Below, in pieces: positions 55,302-62,797 of a DNA stretch of 64,000 bases. The stretch is from Bacillota bacterium. Lineage in GTDB: Bacteria > Bacillota > Sulfobacillia > JACIYH01. Where the stretch lies: NCBI GenBank assembly GCA_040757085.1, contig JBFLXJ010000031.1, positions 1-64,000 of the forward strand, given 5' to 3'. Position numbers and translations under genes: made by a program. Each line of letters opens with the position of its first letter. Position 1 is the first letter of the stretch. The notes beneath the pieces are model-generated. The model was not told where the DNA came from. It was given only the letters and a program-made list of their open reading frames with translations, and made no database searches.

Positions 55302-55336
55302 CGCGGCCCGCACACCGGAAACGTGTGCGGGCCGCG
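55302..55336 (+). terminator. Strong hairpin after the symporter gene
   Basis: CGCGGCCCGCACAC and GTGTGCGGGCCGCG form a perfect 14-base stem with a 7-base loop. It stands 60 bases after the symporter stop. Only a short T run follows (CGGTTTG), so termination efficiency is uncertain, but it marks the end of the amino-acid operon. Confidence 0.6.
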
Positions 55337-55455
55337 CGGTTTGTGGTAAATTCGTGCTGTCGGGCTCAGGCCGCTCCTGCGCGGAGGCCTTCGGGTTCCA
55401 CGCCGCGGCCGCGGGGACGGCAGCCGTCAAGAGGTGGAGGTCCAGCCGACATAAC

Positions 55456-56814
55456 GTGGTCGAGGCACATTCTCCGGTGACCCTGGACATAACTGACCTG
55501 AATCACCGGGGCGAGGGTGTGGGGCGCTGGCAGGGCATGACGGTATTCGTGCGGGGAGCTTTCCCCGGCGACCGGGTGCGGGCTGTGGTGCTGGAAACCA
55601 GGAAGAGTTATGCCCGTGCTCGCCTCCAGGACGTGCTCATCCCGTCTCCCCACCGGGTGCCCGCCCCCTGCCCTGTGGCCGGGGTTTGTGGCGGGTGTCA
55701 ACTACAGGGTCTGGCATATCCCGCGCAACTGGCCTGGAAACAGCGTTACGTCCGGGAAGTCCTGCGGCGTATCGGCGGTCTGGATGTCGAAGTGGCTCCT
55801 GCCGCCGGAATGGACCATCCCTGGGGTTACCGCAACAAAGCTCAGTTCCCGCTCGGCACGCGAGGCGGGAAGCTGGTGGCCGGTTGTTTTGAGCCCGGTA
55901 CACATGACATCGTCGAAATCGACCGGTGTGCTCTGCAGCATGAAGCCAACAACCGGGCTCTGGCGGCCGCCCGCAGTCTCCTGGAAGAGTTGCGCATTCC
56001 CGTTTACGACGAGCTGGCAGACCGCGGTTTCGCCCGTCACCTGGTTACGCGGGTGGGGGCCCGGACGGAAGAAATCATGGGGGTTGTGGTCACCCGTTAC
56101 TGGCGACCCCGCGGGGCAGTGTGGCCCGGTGCTTTCCCCGGGCGGTGGATGGGTGCCGTCCCGGGTCTGGTTTCCGTCTATCAGAACCTGAACCCGCGAC
56201 GGACCAACGTGATCATGGGCGAGGAGGACAGGTTGCTGCTGGGCAAGCCCGTCATCGAAGACCGGTTACTGGGGCTTACCTTCCGGATCTCTCCGCATTC
56301 CTTTTATCAGGTAAATCCCCACCAGGCGGAGGTGATGTACACCCTGGTGCGAAACTGGGCCGGGCTCGGAGAAAGCGAGCTGGCTCTCGACGTTTACTGC
56401 GGCGTGGGGACCATCGCCCTGGTACTCGCCGCCCAGGGGGCGCAGGTGGTGGGGATCGAGGAAGTGGCCGCCGCGGTACAGGATGCCCGGGAGAACGCCC
56501 GGGCCAACGGGCTCGACCACGTGCAGTTCGTGTGCGGAAAGGCCGAAGACGTGCTCCCCGGCCTCATGGAAAAGCGCCTTCCGCAGGTGGTGGTGCTCGA
56601 TCCGCCCCGACAGGGAGTGGCCAGGACAGTGCTGGAAGCGCTCCTGAAGGCGGGGCCACCGCGCGTCATATACGTGTCCTGCGCGCCCGCCACCCTGGCC
56701 CGCGACCTGGCGGTGCTGGTACAGGGCGGATACCGCGTTCTCGCGGTCCAGCCCGTGGACATGTTTCCCCAGACCGCTCACGTCGAGTCTGTGGCACGGC
56801 TGGAAAAGGGCTGA
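55456..56814 (+). CDS. 23S rRNA (uracil-5-)-methyltransferase, RlmD/RumA-type
   Basis: The 452-residue protein begins with a TRAM domain (VTLDITDLNHRGEGVG), has the [4Fe-4S] Cys set in PCPVAGVCGGCQLQGLAY plus a later Cys in RCALQHEANN, and a methyltransferase domain with LALDVYCGVGTIALVLAAQG, VVLDPPRQGV and the catalytic VSCAPATLARDLAVL. It methylates a uracil in rRNA or tRNA. The start at GTG 55456 is chosen to begin just before the TRAM domain; longer in-frame forms run into the upstream hairpin. It is convergent with the S9 peptidase gene. Confidence 0.9.
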   Translation: MVEAHSPVTLDITDLNHRGEGVGRWQGMTVFVRGAFPGDRVRAVVLETRKSYARARLQDVLIPSPHRVPAPCPVAGVCGGCQLQGLAYPAQLAWKQRYVREVLRRIGGLDVEVAPAAGMDHPWGYRNKAQFPLGTRGGKLVAGCFEPGTHDIVEIDRCALQHEANNRALAAARSLLEELRIPVYDELADRGFARHLVTRVGARTEEIMGVVVTRYWRPRGAVWPGAFPGRWMGAVPGLVSVYQNLNPRRTNVIMGEEDRLLLGKPVIEDRLLGLTFRISPHSFYQVNPHQAEVMYTLVRNWAGLGESELALDVYCGVGTIALVLAAQGAQVVGIEEVAAAVQDARENARANGLDHVQFVCGKAEDVLPGLMEKRLPQVVVLDPPRQGVARTVLEALLKAGPPRVIYVSCAPATLARDLAVLVQGGYRVLAVQPVDMFPQTAHVESVARLEKG

Positions 56815-56855
56815 GCCTGGCGGCAGGTGGGCACCCCGCCCTGCTGCTGCCGGAC

Positions 56856-56872
56856 ATGTGCCGGAAGGCTTC
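56856..56872. terminator. Short palindrome between convergent genes
   Basis: GCCGGAAGGCTTCCGGC in the 69-base gap between the methyltransferase and the peptidase is a near-perfect inverted repeat with 8-base arms. It could act for both strands; there is no T run, so this is a weak call. Confidence 0.3.
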
Positions 56873-56883
56873 CGGCAGTGCGC

Positions 56884-58869
56884 TCACCTGCTCCCCAGCC
56901 ACCGGTCAAACCAGTCCAGCACCCGCTGCACGTAGTCCACCCGGTAGCTCGGCTTCCCCTGGTGAACGAACAGATGGTTGCTGTCAGGGTACCGAACCAG
57001 CTGGGCCTCCTTACCGAGCTGACGCAGTGCAACGTAAAACTGTTCTGCCTGTTCGATGGGGCAACGTTCGTCCTTTTCCCCGTGGAGCAAAAGCACCGGC
57101 GTTTTCACCCGCTCCACGTGCAGCAGTGCGGCGAACCTCAACAGCCGCTCGGGATCGCGCCAGGGAACCCCGCCCAACTCTTCGCGGAGGAACACGTAGC
57201 TGATGTCCGAGGACCCGTACATGCTGAGGGGATTGCACACGGAGCCCCCACTGACTGCGGCCCGGAACCGGTCGGTCCGGGTGATGGCCCAGTTCGTCAT
57301 GAAGCCGCCATAGCTGTAACCCGCTATGCCCAGACGTTCCGGATCAGCCACGCCCAGTTCCACCACGTGGTCCACCCCGGCAAGGATGTCCCCGAAGTCT
57401 TTACCGCCCCAGTCACCCTGGCAGCGCAAAGAGAAATCCGTGCCGTATGTCTGGCTGCCCCGCGGATTGGTGTAAAGTACAGCGTAGCCCCGCGCCGCCA
57501 GGCACTGAAACTGGTGGTAATAACCGTAGCCGTATGCACCGTGGGGGCCACCGTGGACAAAAACCACCAGCGGGTATCTCTTACCCGCTTCGAAGCCCAG
57601 GGGACGTAACAGGTAACCTTCGATGGGCAGCCCATCGGCCCCCGGGAAACACAGCAGTTCGGGCGAACCCAGCTCCATCTCCGAGAAAATATCACCGTTG
57701 ACGTCGGTAAGTTGCTTCTCTTCGCCAGACGGACTTGAGTAGTACACTTCCGCAGCCCGCTCCGGCGTAGTCACGGTGTAGGCAAAAGATCCGTCCGCCC
57801 CGGCCGAGAAGCCAGTGAGCACCCGCCTATCGCCCGGTACGCGGACTTCCGTTGCCCCGCTCCGAACGTCCACCCGCAGCAGGCCACACCGGCCCCGGTC
57901 CGAGGCCAGGAAGAAAATGCCCGTCCCGTCCGCATCCCACACCGCAGCGGGCACACCATCGGCCGCCCCCACGTCGCCTGCACCCATGGGCATGGGCGGC
58001 CTGTCCAGTGCCGCGGTGACACATTCCGCGCCCCGGCGCTCGACATCAATGACCCACACGCCCGGCGTCCGCCCCACCCACGTCTCGCCCCGCACACCCA
58101 CGTATGCAATCCTGTTCCCATCAGGCGACCAGGAGGGCACCGCCGGCATCAAACCCGCAAAACCCTCCGCTACGCAAATCCCCTCGCCCGTATCAACATC
58201 GAACACCCACAGGTCCATGCACGGCGTATGGTCACGGTTCGCCCCCGGTCTCACAGCAACAGCTATGCGTCTTCCATCAGGAGACCAGGCAGGCACTCCC
58301 TGCACATGCACTCCCGACGTCACCTGCCGCGGCTCTCCACCCGCGATGGGAACCACAAATACTTGCGCCGTCTCGGGCCCCAGCACGCCCGCACCATCCA
58401 GCTTGTGAAGTAGCCGCGTGCACACGATGGGCCCCCGGCCTTTGGCGGACGACGCCGGTCGCGTCTCACCAGCTCCCAGGGCAGCAATGGCCACGGCCCT
58501 CCCGTCCGGTGCCACCGACGGTGCCGAACAAACCCCCCTCAGGCCGGTGGTGACGGGATACGCTTCCCCTCCCCCCATCGGCAAGTACCAGATCTGGTCA
58601 CTGCCGGTCCTGTCCGACAGGAAGACCAGGCCGCTCCCGTCGGGAAGCCACCGCGGGCAACGGTCCCTGTTCTCGCCTCGCGTCAACCTGCGCACGCGCC
58701 CGGTTTCTGTGTCGGCCACCCATAACGCTGACTTGTACCCGTCCGCAGCCTCATCTATTTGGGTCACAGTGAAAGCAACCGCGCCCCCTCCCGGGCGCAG
58801 TTGCGGGTCGGAAACGACGCTGATCCTGTAAATGTCCTCCGGACACGGCCGTCTCTTTGAACGAGGCAT
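56884..58869 (-). CDS. S9-family serine peptidase (acylaminoacyl/dipeptidyl peptidase-like)
   Basis: The 661-residue protein has an N-terminal beta-propeller (~20-400, repeated WSPDG- and SWSPDGNRIAYVG-type blades) and a C-terminal alpha/beta hydrolase. The catalytic triad is readable: Ser in GIAGYSYGGFMTNWA (~517), Asp in LHGEKDERCPIEQAEQFY (~600) and His in YPDSNHLFVHQ (~631). Such enzymes release N-terminal acyl amino acids or dipeptides from short peptides. No signal peptide is seen, so it acts inside the cell. It lies at the end of a peptide ABC cassette and likely processes its cargo. Confidence 0.93.
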   Translation of the reverse strand: MPRSKRRPCPEDIYRISVVSDPQLRPGGGAVAFTVTQIDEAADGYKSALWVADTETGRVRRLTRGENRDRCPRWLPDGSGLVFLSDRTGSDQIWYLPMGGGEAYPVTTGLRGVCSAPSVAPDGRAVAIAALGAGETRPASSAKGRGPIVCTRLLHKLDGAGVLGPETAQVFVVPIAGGEPRQVTSGVHVQGVPAWSPDGRRIAVAVRPGANRDHTPCMDLWVFDVDTGEGICVAEGFAGLMPAVPSWSPDGNRIAYVGVRGETWVGRTPGVWVIDVERRGAECVTAALDRPPMPMGAGDVGAADGVPAAVWDADGTGIFFLASDRGRCGLLRVDVRSGATEVRVPGDRRVLTGFSAGADGSFAYTVTTPERAAEVYYSSPSGEEKQLTDVNGDIFSEMELGSPELLCFPGADGLPIEGYLLRPLGFEAGKRYPLVVFVHGGPHGAYGYGYYHQFQCLAARGYAVLYTNPRGSQTYGTDFSLRCQGDWGGKDFGDILAGVDHVVELGVADPERLGIAGYSYGGFMTNWAITRTDRFRAAVSGGSVCNPLSMYGSSDISYVFLREELGGVPWRDPERLLRFAALLHVERVKTPVLLLHGEKDERCPIEQAEQFYVALRQLGKEAQLVRYPDSNHLFVHQGKPSYRVDYVQRVLDWFDRWLGSR

Positions 58870-58927
58870 GGCTGTTCAACCCCCGCAAAGTCATTTTCGG
58901 CGGAAAAGGCTCCCACCGTCAGGACGT

Positions 58928-59821
58928 TCACGTTTTCATCTTGGGATCAAGAGCATCCCGTAGACCGTCGCCCAGCAAGTTGAACGCCAGCACGGTGATC
59001 GTAATCGCCAGCCCCGGAAAAAGGGCAATGTGCGGCGCTCTCCTCATGTATTGCCTGCCCGCGTTGAGGATGGAGCCCCAACTTGCGGTCGGCGGCTGGG
59101 CCCCGAAGCCCAAGAAGCTCAGGCTGCTCTCGATCAGGATCGCCCCCGCCACATTCAGGGTAGCCAGGACAATCACAGGGGCCAGGCAGTTCGGCACGAT
59201 GTGCTTCAAGATTATGAGCAGGTTGCTGCCCCCAAGCGCGCGGGCTGCCTCCACGAATTCTCGCGATCGAAGGGAGAGAACCGATCCCCGCGTGACCCGG
59301 GCATACCCCGACCAGTGCGTCAGGCCGATGACAAGCATGACCGTCGTCAAGCTAGGACCCACAGCCGCGACGATAGCGATTATGAGCAAGAACTCGGGCA
59401 CCGACATCAACACATCGACTATGCGCATGATCACATTGTCTACGACCCCGCCGTAATAACCCCCCAGCGCCCCCAGAAACACGCCGACCACCAGCGATAT
59501 CCCGGCAGCGATAAAGCCCACGGTAAGGGAAACGCGCGTTCCGTACATGACGCGGCTCAGCACGTCCCGGCCCAGCTCATCAAGACCCATGGGATGCGCC
59601 GCGCTCGGCAGCTCCAAACGCCGCGCCGGGTCCACCGCGTAGGGGTCATAGGGGGCCAGGAATGGTGCGAAAATGGCGACAATGTACAGCAAGATGATGA
59701 TTACTGCCCCAGCAAGTGCCAGCCTATGCCGGCGGAACTTGCGCCACACCACCTGCCCCCAGCTCATGCTGGGGCGTTCGCGTGCCCCCACCGTCACCGC
59801 CTGGATACCATCACTTGGCAT
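58928..59821 (-). CDS. Peptide-type ABC transporter permease (DppC family)
   Basis: The 297-residue inner-membrane protein resembles DppC/OppC. It has FRRHRLALAGAVIIILLYIVA at the first helix, MGLDELGRDVLSRVMYGTRVS, and the ATPase-docking loop SREFVEAARALGGSNLLIILKH. The ATG at 59821 follows GAGGGG by seven bases. It overlaps nothing and is 28 bases after the DppB-like stop. It is a paralogue of the permease at 11377-12249. No ATP-binding subunit is near. Confidence 0.9.
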   Translation of the reverse strand: MPSDGIQAVTVGARERPSMSWGQVVWRKFRRHRLALAGAVIIILLYIVAIFAPFLAPYDPYAVDPARRLELPSAAHPMGLDELGRDVLSRVMYGTRVSLTVGFIAAGISLVVGVFLGALGGYYGGVVDNVIMRIVDVLMSVPEFLLIIAIVAAVGPSLTTVMLVIGLTHWSGYARVTRGSVLSLRSREFVEAARALGGSNLLIILKHIVPNCLAPVIVLATLNVAGAILIESSLSFLGFGAQPPTASWGSILNAGRQYMRRAPHIALFPGLAITITVLAFNLLGDGLRDALDPKMKT

Positions 59822-59849
59822 GCCTGCACCCCTCACACACGTAGAAAGT

Positions 59850-60782
59850 CTAGTCGTAGCGAATGCGCGGATCCAGGAAGCAGTACAGGATGTCAACGAT
59901 GAGGTTCGCCATGACTATCATGGCAGCCGAAAGGAGTACCACTCCCTGTACCACGAAGTAATCCCGGCTGTACAATGAGTTGATGGCCAACCGCCCGATT
60001 CCCGGCCAGGCGAAGATGTGTTCTACGATGAAGGAACCGCTCATGATGTAGGCCAGCCGGAAGCCCATCAGGGTGACCACCGGGATAGCGGCATTCTTCA
60101 GGACATGCTTGTAAACCACCACTCGTTCCGCCAGGCCCTTGGCTCGCGCCGTGCGGACATAGTCCTGGTTCAAAGCCTCCAGCATCGCGGAGCGCGTCAT
60201 GCGGGCGAGCCCGGCCGCCTGAGCCGTGCCCAACGTTATGGAGGGCAAGACGTAGTGTTTCCAGGTCCCCATCCCGAACACGGGGAAAATGCCCAGGGTG
60301 AGGCTGAAGGTAATGATGAGCATCAGGCCCACCCAGAAGTTCGGCATGGACAATCCCAGCAAGGCGACGACCGTGCCCGCGTGATCCAGGAACGTGTACT
60401 GCTTGAGGGCGGAATATATCCCCACCGGTATAGCAATCACCAGCGCCAGCGCATAGGCAGCCAGATTCAGCTTGATGGTGTTGGGCAGCCGCGCCAGGAT
60501 CATGTCCGACACGCGCTCTCTGGTCGTGAAGGAAATGCCGAAATCAAGCCTGGCAGCCCGCCGGAGCCAGGTGAAGTACTGGACGTACACCGGCTGGTCA
60601 AAGCCCCATTCCTTCCGGATAGCCTCCACCACCTGTGGCGGCGCATCAAGCCCGGCAACCATCATGACCGGATCGCCGGGTGTCATATGCATGAGCGAGA
60701 ACACAAGTACGGATACGCCCAGCATGAGGAACACGGCAATGAGCAGTCTTTTGACAGCGTATTGACCAAGACTCAATGTCAC
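59850..60782 (-). CDS. Peptide-type ABC transporter permease (DppB family)
   Basis: The 310-residue permease has six membrane segments. It begins YAVKRLLIAVFLMLGVSVLV and has SLMHMTPGDPVMMVAGLDAPP and the docking loop NQDYVRTARAKGLAERVVV. It is closely related in layout to the DppB-like protein at 12264-13184. The GTG start has AGGGG about five bases upstream. A long hairpin separates it from the binding-protein gene. Substrates are probably short peptides cut by the S9 peptidase. Confidence 0.9.
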   Translation of the reverse strand: MTLSLGQYAVKRLLIAVFLMLGVSVLVFSLMHMTPGDPVMMVAGLDAPPQVVEAIRKEWGFDQPVYVQYFTWLRRAARLDFGISFTTRERVSDMILARLPNTIKLNLAAYALALVIAIPVGIYSALKQYTFLDHAGTVVALLGLSMPNFWVGLMLIITFSLTLGIFPVFGMGTWKHYVLPSITLGTAQAAGLARMTRSAMLEALNQDYVRTARAKGLAERVVVYKHVLKNAAIPVVTLMGFRLAYIMSGSFIVEHIFAWPGIGRLAINSLYSRDYFVVQGVVLLSAAMIVMANLIVDILYCFLDPRIRYD

Positions 60783-60795
60783 ATCGCCCCTGAAA

Positions 60796-60829
60796 GGAGG
60801 GGTGAGCGCGCGCGTGCGCTCACCCCTCC
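60796..60829 (-). repeat. Intercistronic hairpin between binding-protein and permease genes
   Basis: GGAGGGGTGAGCGC (60796-60809) and GCGCTCACCCCTCC (60816-60829) are perfect 14-base arms around a 6-base loop, followed on the minus strand by TTTCA. This type of structure after a binding-protein gene keeps its message more abundant than that of the permeases. Confidence 0.7.
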
Positions 60830-60835
60830 CTTAAA

Positions 60836-62443
60836 TCACTTACCCGCCTGCGTGTCCCAGACGCGGTGGATATACTGCAGCTGCCCGAACGGCTCCTGCG
60901 TCATCCCCTTGAAGCGAGAGCTGCACACGTTCACATGCCGGCTGTGCCACAGGAATATCACAGCCACGTCCTCTGCCACGATCTTCTGGTATTCATCGTA
61001 AATGGCCTTGCGCTGATCCGGATCAATGGTCGTCCGGCCCTTTTCCAGCAGCTCGTCGACCCTGGGGTTGGAGTAGTTGCCCAAGTCGAACCCGCCCTTG
61101 GAATGGAAGATGGTGTGGTGGTCGGGGTCGGGGCTGGCTCCAAACTGGATCAGCGTCACGTCCCAGTTGTCGCGGGTCTTGGTCAGGGCGTCAAGCATCA
61201 AGCTCCATTCTCTCTCGCGGATGGTCATTTCGATACCAACGTCCTTCAGCCACTTCTGGATAAGCGTGCCCACGTTTCGGCGCAGCTCATCCCCCTGCTT
61301 TATCATCAGCTCGATCTTGAACGGCTTGCCGTCCTTTTCCAGCACCCCGTCGTTGTTCGAGTCAGCCCAGCCGGCAGCCGCCAGCAGCTCCTTCGCCTTG
61401 GCCGGGTTGTATGAGAACTTGGGCACATCCGGGGAGTAATAACGCCCATACGCCTCCGAATACGGCCCGTGCGCCACGACGCCCGTGTAGGGCACCAGGT
61501 TTTTCACGATGGCTTCCTTGTCGATGGCGTAGGCGATGGCCTGGCGCACCCGAACATCCTTGAAGAAAGGATGCCAGTGGTTGAGCCCGAAGAAGTGGAA
61601 ATCAGTGCGCAAAGCCCAATAAAGGGTGAACTTGGGATCCTTCTCCAGCCTGGGAATCTCCTCTTCCGGTGTAGCCCACCAGTTGTAATGGGCTTCACCC
61701 TTCTCGAGCGCCATGAGCCGCACTGAGGGTTCCGGAATGTTGACGAACACCAGCTGGTCGAGGTACGGCTTGCCCTCGAAGTAGTCGTCGAACCGCTCCA
61801 GAACCACCTTCTCCTCTGGAACCCGTTCCTTGAACTTAAACGGTCCTGTTCCCAGTGGCGCCTCGTTGTACTTCTCAAGCCCGATCTTTTCCACATGGTG
61901 CTTGCAAACGATGGGCTGCGTGGCAATCTTGTCGAGGAACGGGGCAAACGGCTCCTTCGTGATCACCCGCACGGTATAAGGGTCGACCACCTCGACTTTG
62001 TCGACCAGGGCGAAATCGGAGCGCCGGACCGACTTGGTCTTGGGATCCATGATCAGATCGTACGTGTACTTCACGTCCTCGGCGGTAAACTCGGTCCCGT
62101 CGTGCCACTTAATACCCTTGCGAAGGTAGAACGTCCAGACCAGGTTGTCGCTGGACACTTCCCACCTCTCCGCCATCATCGGCACGAGACCGGTGCCGCG
62201 GTACATGGCCAGGGGCCTGTGGATGATCCCGCTGACCGTGTTAGAAGCACCGTCAGTCGCCAGGAATGGACACAGCTGGGTAACGTCGGCATACTGGGCA
62301 ATGACAAAGGTGCCTCCATACTTGGGCTCCTCAGCCGCAGGAGCCTCCGGGGCAGACGGCCCAGCGCTTCTCTTGCCCGCGCAACCCGAAAGGCTCACCA
62401 GCATAACAACGGCGAGTAAAGCCACAGCCACCCTTCTCAACAT
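60836..62443 (-). CDS. Peptide-type ABC transporter substrate-binding lipoprotein
   Basis: The 535-residue family 5 binding protein has a signal peptide with lipobox SLSGC, then an Ala/Pro/Glu-rich linker and the mature domain. Recognisable parts are FYLRKGIKWHDGTEFTAEDV, VRQAIAYAIDKEAIVKNLVPY and FSYNPAKAKELLAAAGW. It is anchored outside the cell and delivers ligand to the permeases downstream. The ATG at 62443 follows AAAGGGGGGAAGG. Its C-terminal lobe contains several Trp and acidic residues that line family binding pockets, but the ligand is unknown. Confidence 0.9.
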   Translation of the reverse strand: MLRRVAVALLAVVMLVSLSGCAGKRSAGPSAPEAPAAEEPKYGGTFVIAQYADVTQLCPFLATDGASNTVSGIIHRPLAMYRGTGLVPMMAERWEVSSDNLVWTFYLRKGIKWHDGTEFTAEDVKYTYDLIMDPKTKSVRRSDFALVDKVEVVDPYTVRVITKEPFAPFLDKIATQPIVCKHHVEKIGLEKYNEAPLGTGPFKFKERVPEEKVVLERFDDYFEGKPYLDQLVFVNIPEPSVRLMALEKGEAHYNWWATPEEEIPRLEKDPKFTLYWALRTDFHFFGLNHWHPFFKDVRVRQAIAYAIDKEAIVKNLVPYTGVVAHGPYSEAYGRYYSPDVPKFSYNPAKAKELLAAAGWADSNNDGVLEKDGKPFKIELMIKQGDELRRNVGTLIQKWLKDVGIEMTIREREWSLMLDALTKTRDNWDVTLIQFGASPDPDHHTIFHSKGGFDLGNYSNPRVDELLEKGRTTIDPDQRKAIYDEYQKIVAEDVAVIFLWHSRHVNVCSSRFKGMTQEPFGQLQYIHRVWDTQAGK

Positions 62444-62669
62444 AAAAACCTTCCCCCCTTTACAGCAAATGACAGGACCTCTTGTCTGCATATTATCTGC
62501 TGCTTCTCCCACCCGCCCGAGCTCTCGCCCTCCCTTCACCCGGCCCGATGCCTCAAGCTATTTCGATGCGGGGGGCAACAGCTCCTTCTTTTTTGTCATA
62601 TCACAAACCGCCCTCTCGCCCCCGTAGACCCCCACGGCCCGCCCTGGACGGCGAGGCAGGGCAACTCAC

Positions 62670-62789
62670 TCAATGGATTACCGGCGGAGTAACCATGACA
62701 TAGATACCCATTAGCACGAGGCCGGCGATCGTTACGACCACCCATGCCATTAGATCGCCCGAGCACATTCCGCGGCGCCTCAAGGTCAC
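62670..62789 (-). CDS. 39-residue single-span membrane peptide
   Basis: A small frame starts at GTG 62789, eight bases after the stop of the upstream membrane-protein gene, with GAGGAGG before it, and ends at TGA 62670-62672. The product begins with basic residues (VTLRRRG), has one membrane helix (LMAWVVVTIAGLVLMGIYVM) and a short TPPVIH tail. Tight coupling, a ribosome site and a clean hydrophobic span argue that it is real. It may be a subunit or regulator of the neighbouring membrane protein. Its function is unknown. Confidence 0.5.
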   Translation of the reverse strand: MTLRRRGMCSGDLMAWVVVTIAGLVLMGIYVMVTPPVIH

Positions 62790-62797
62790 CGCCCTCC

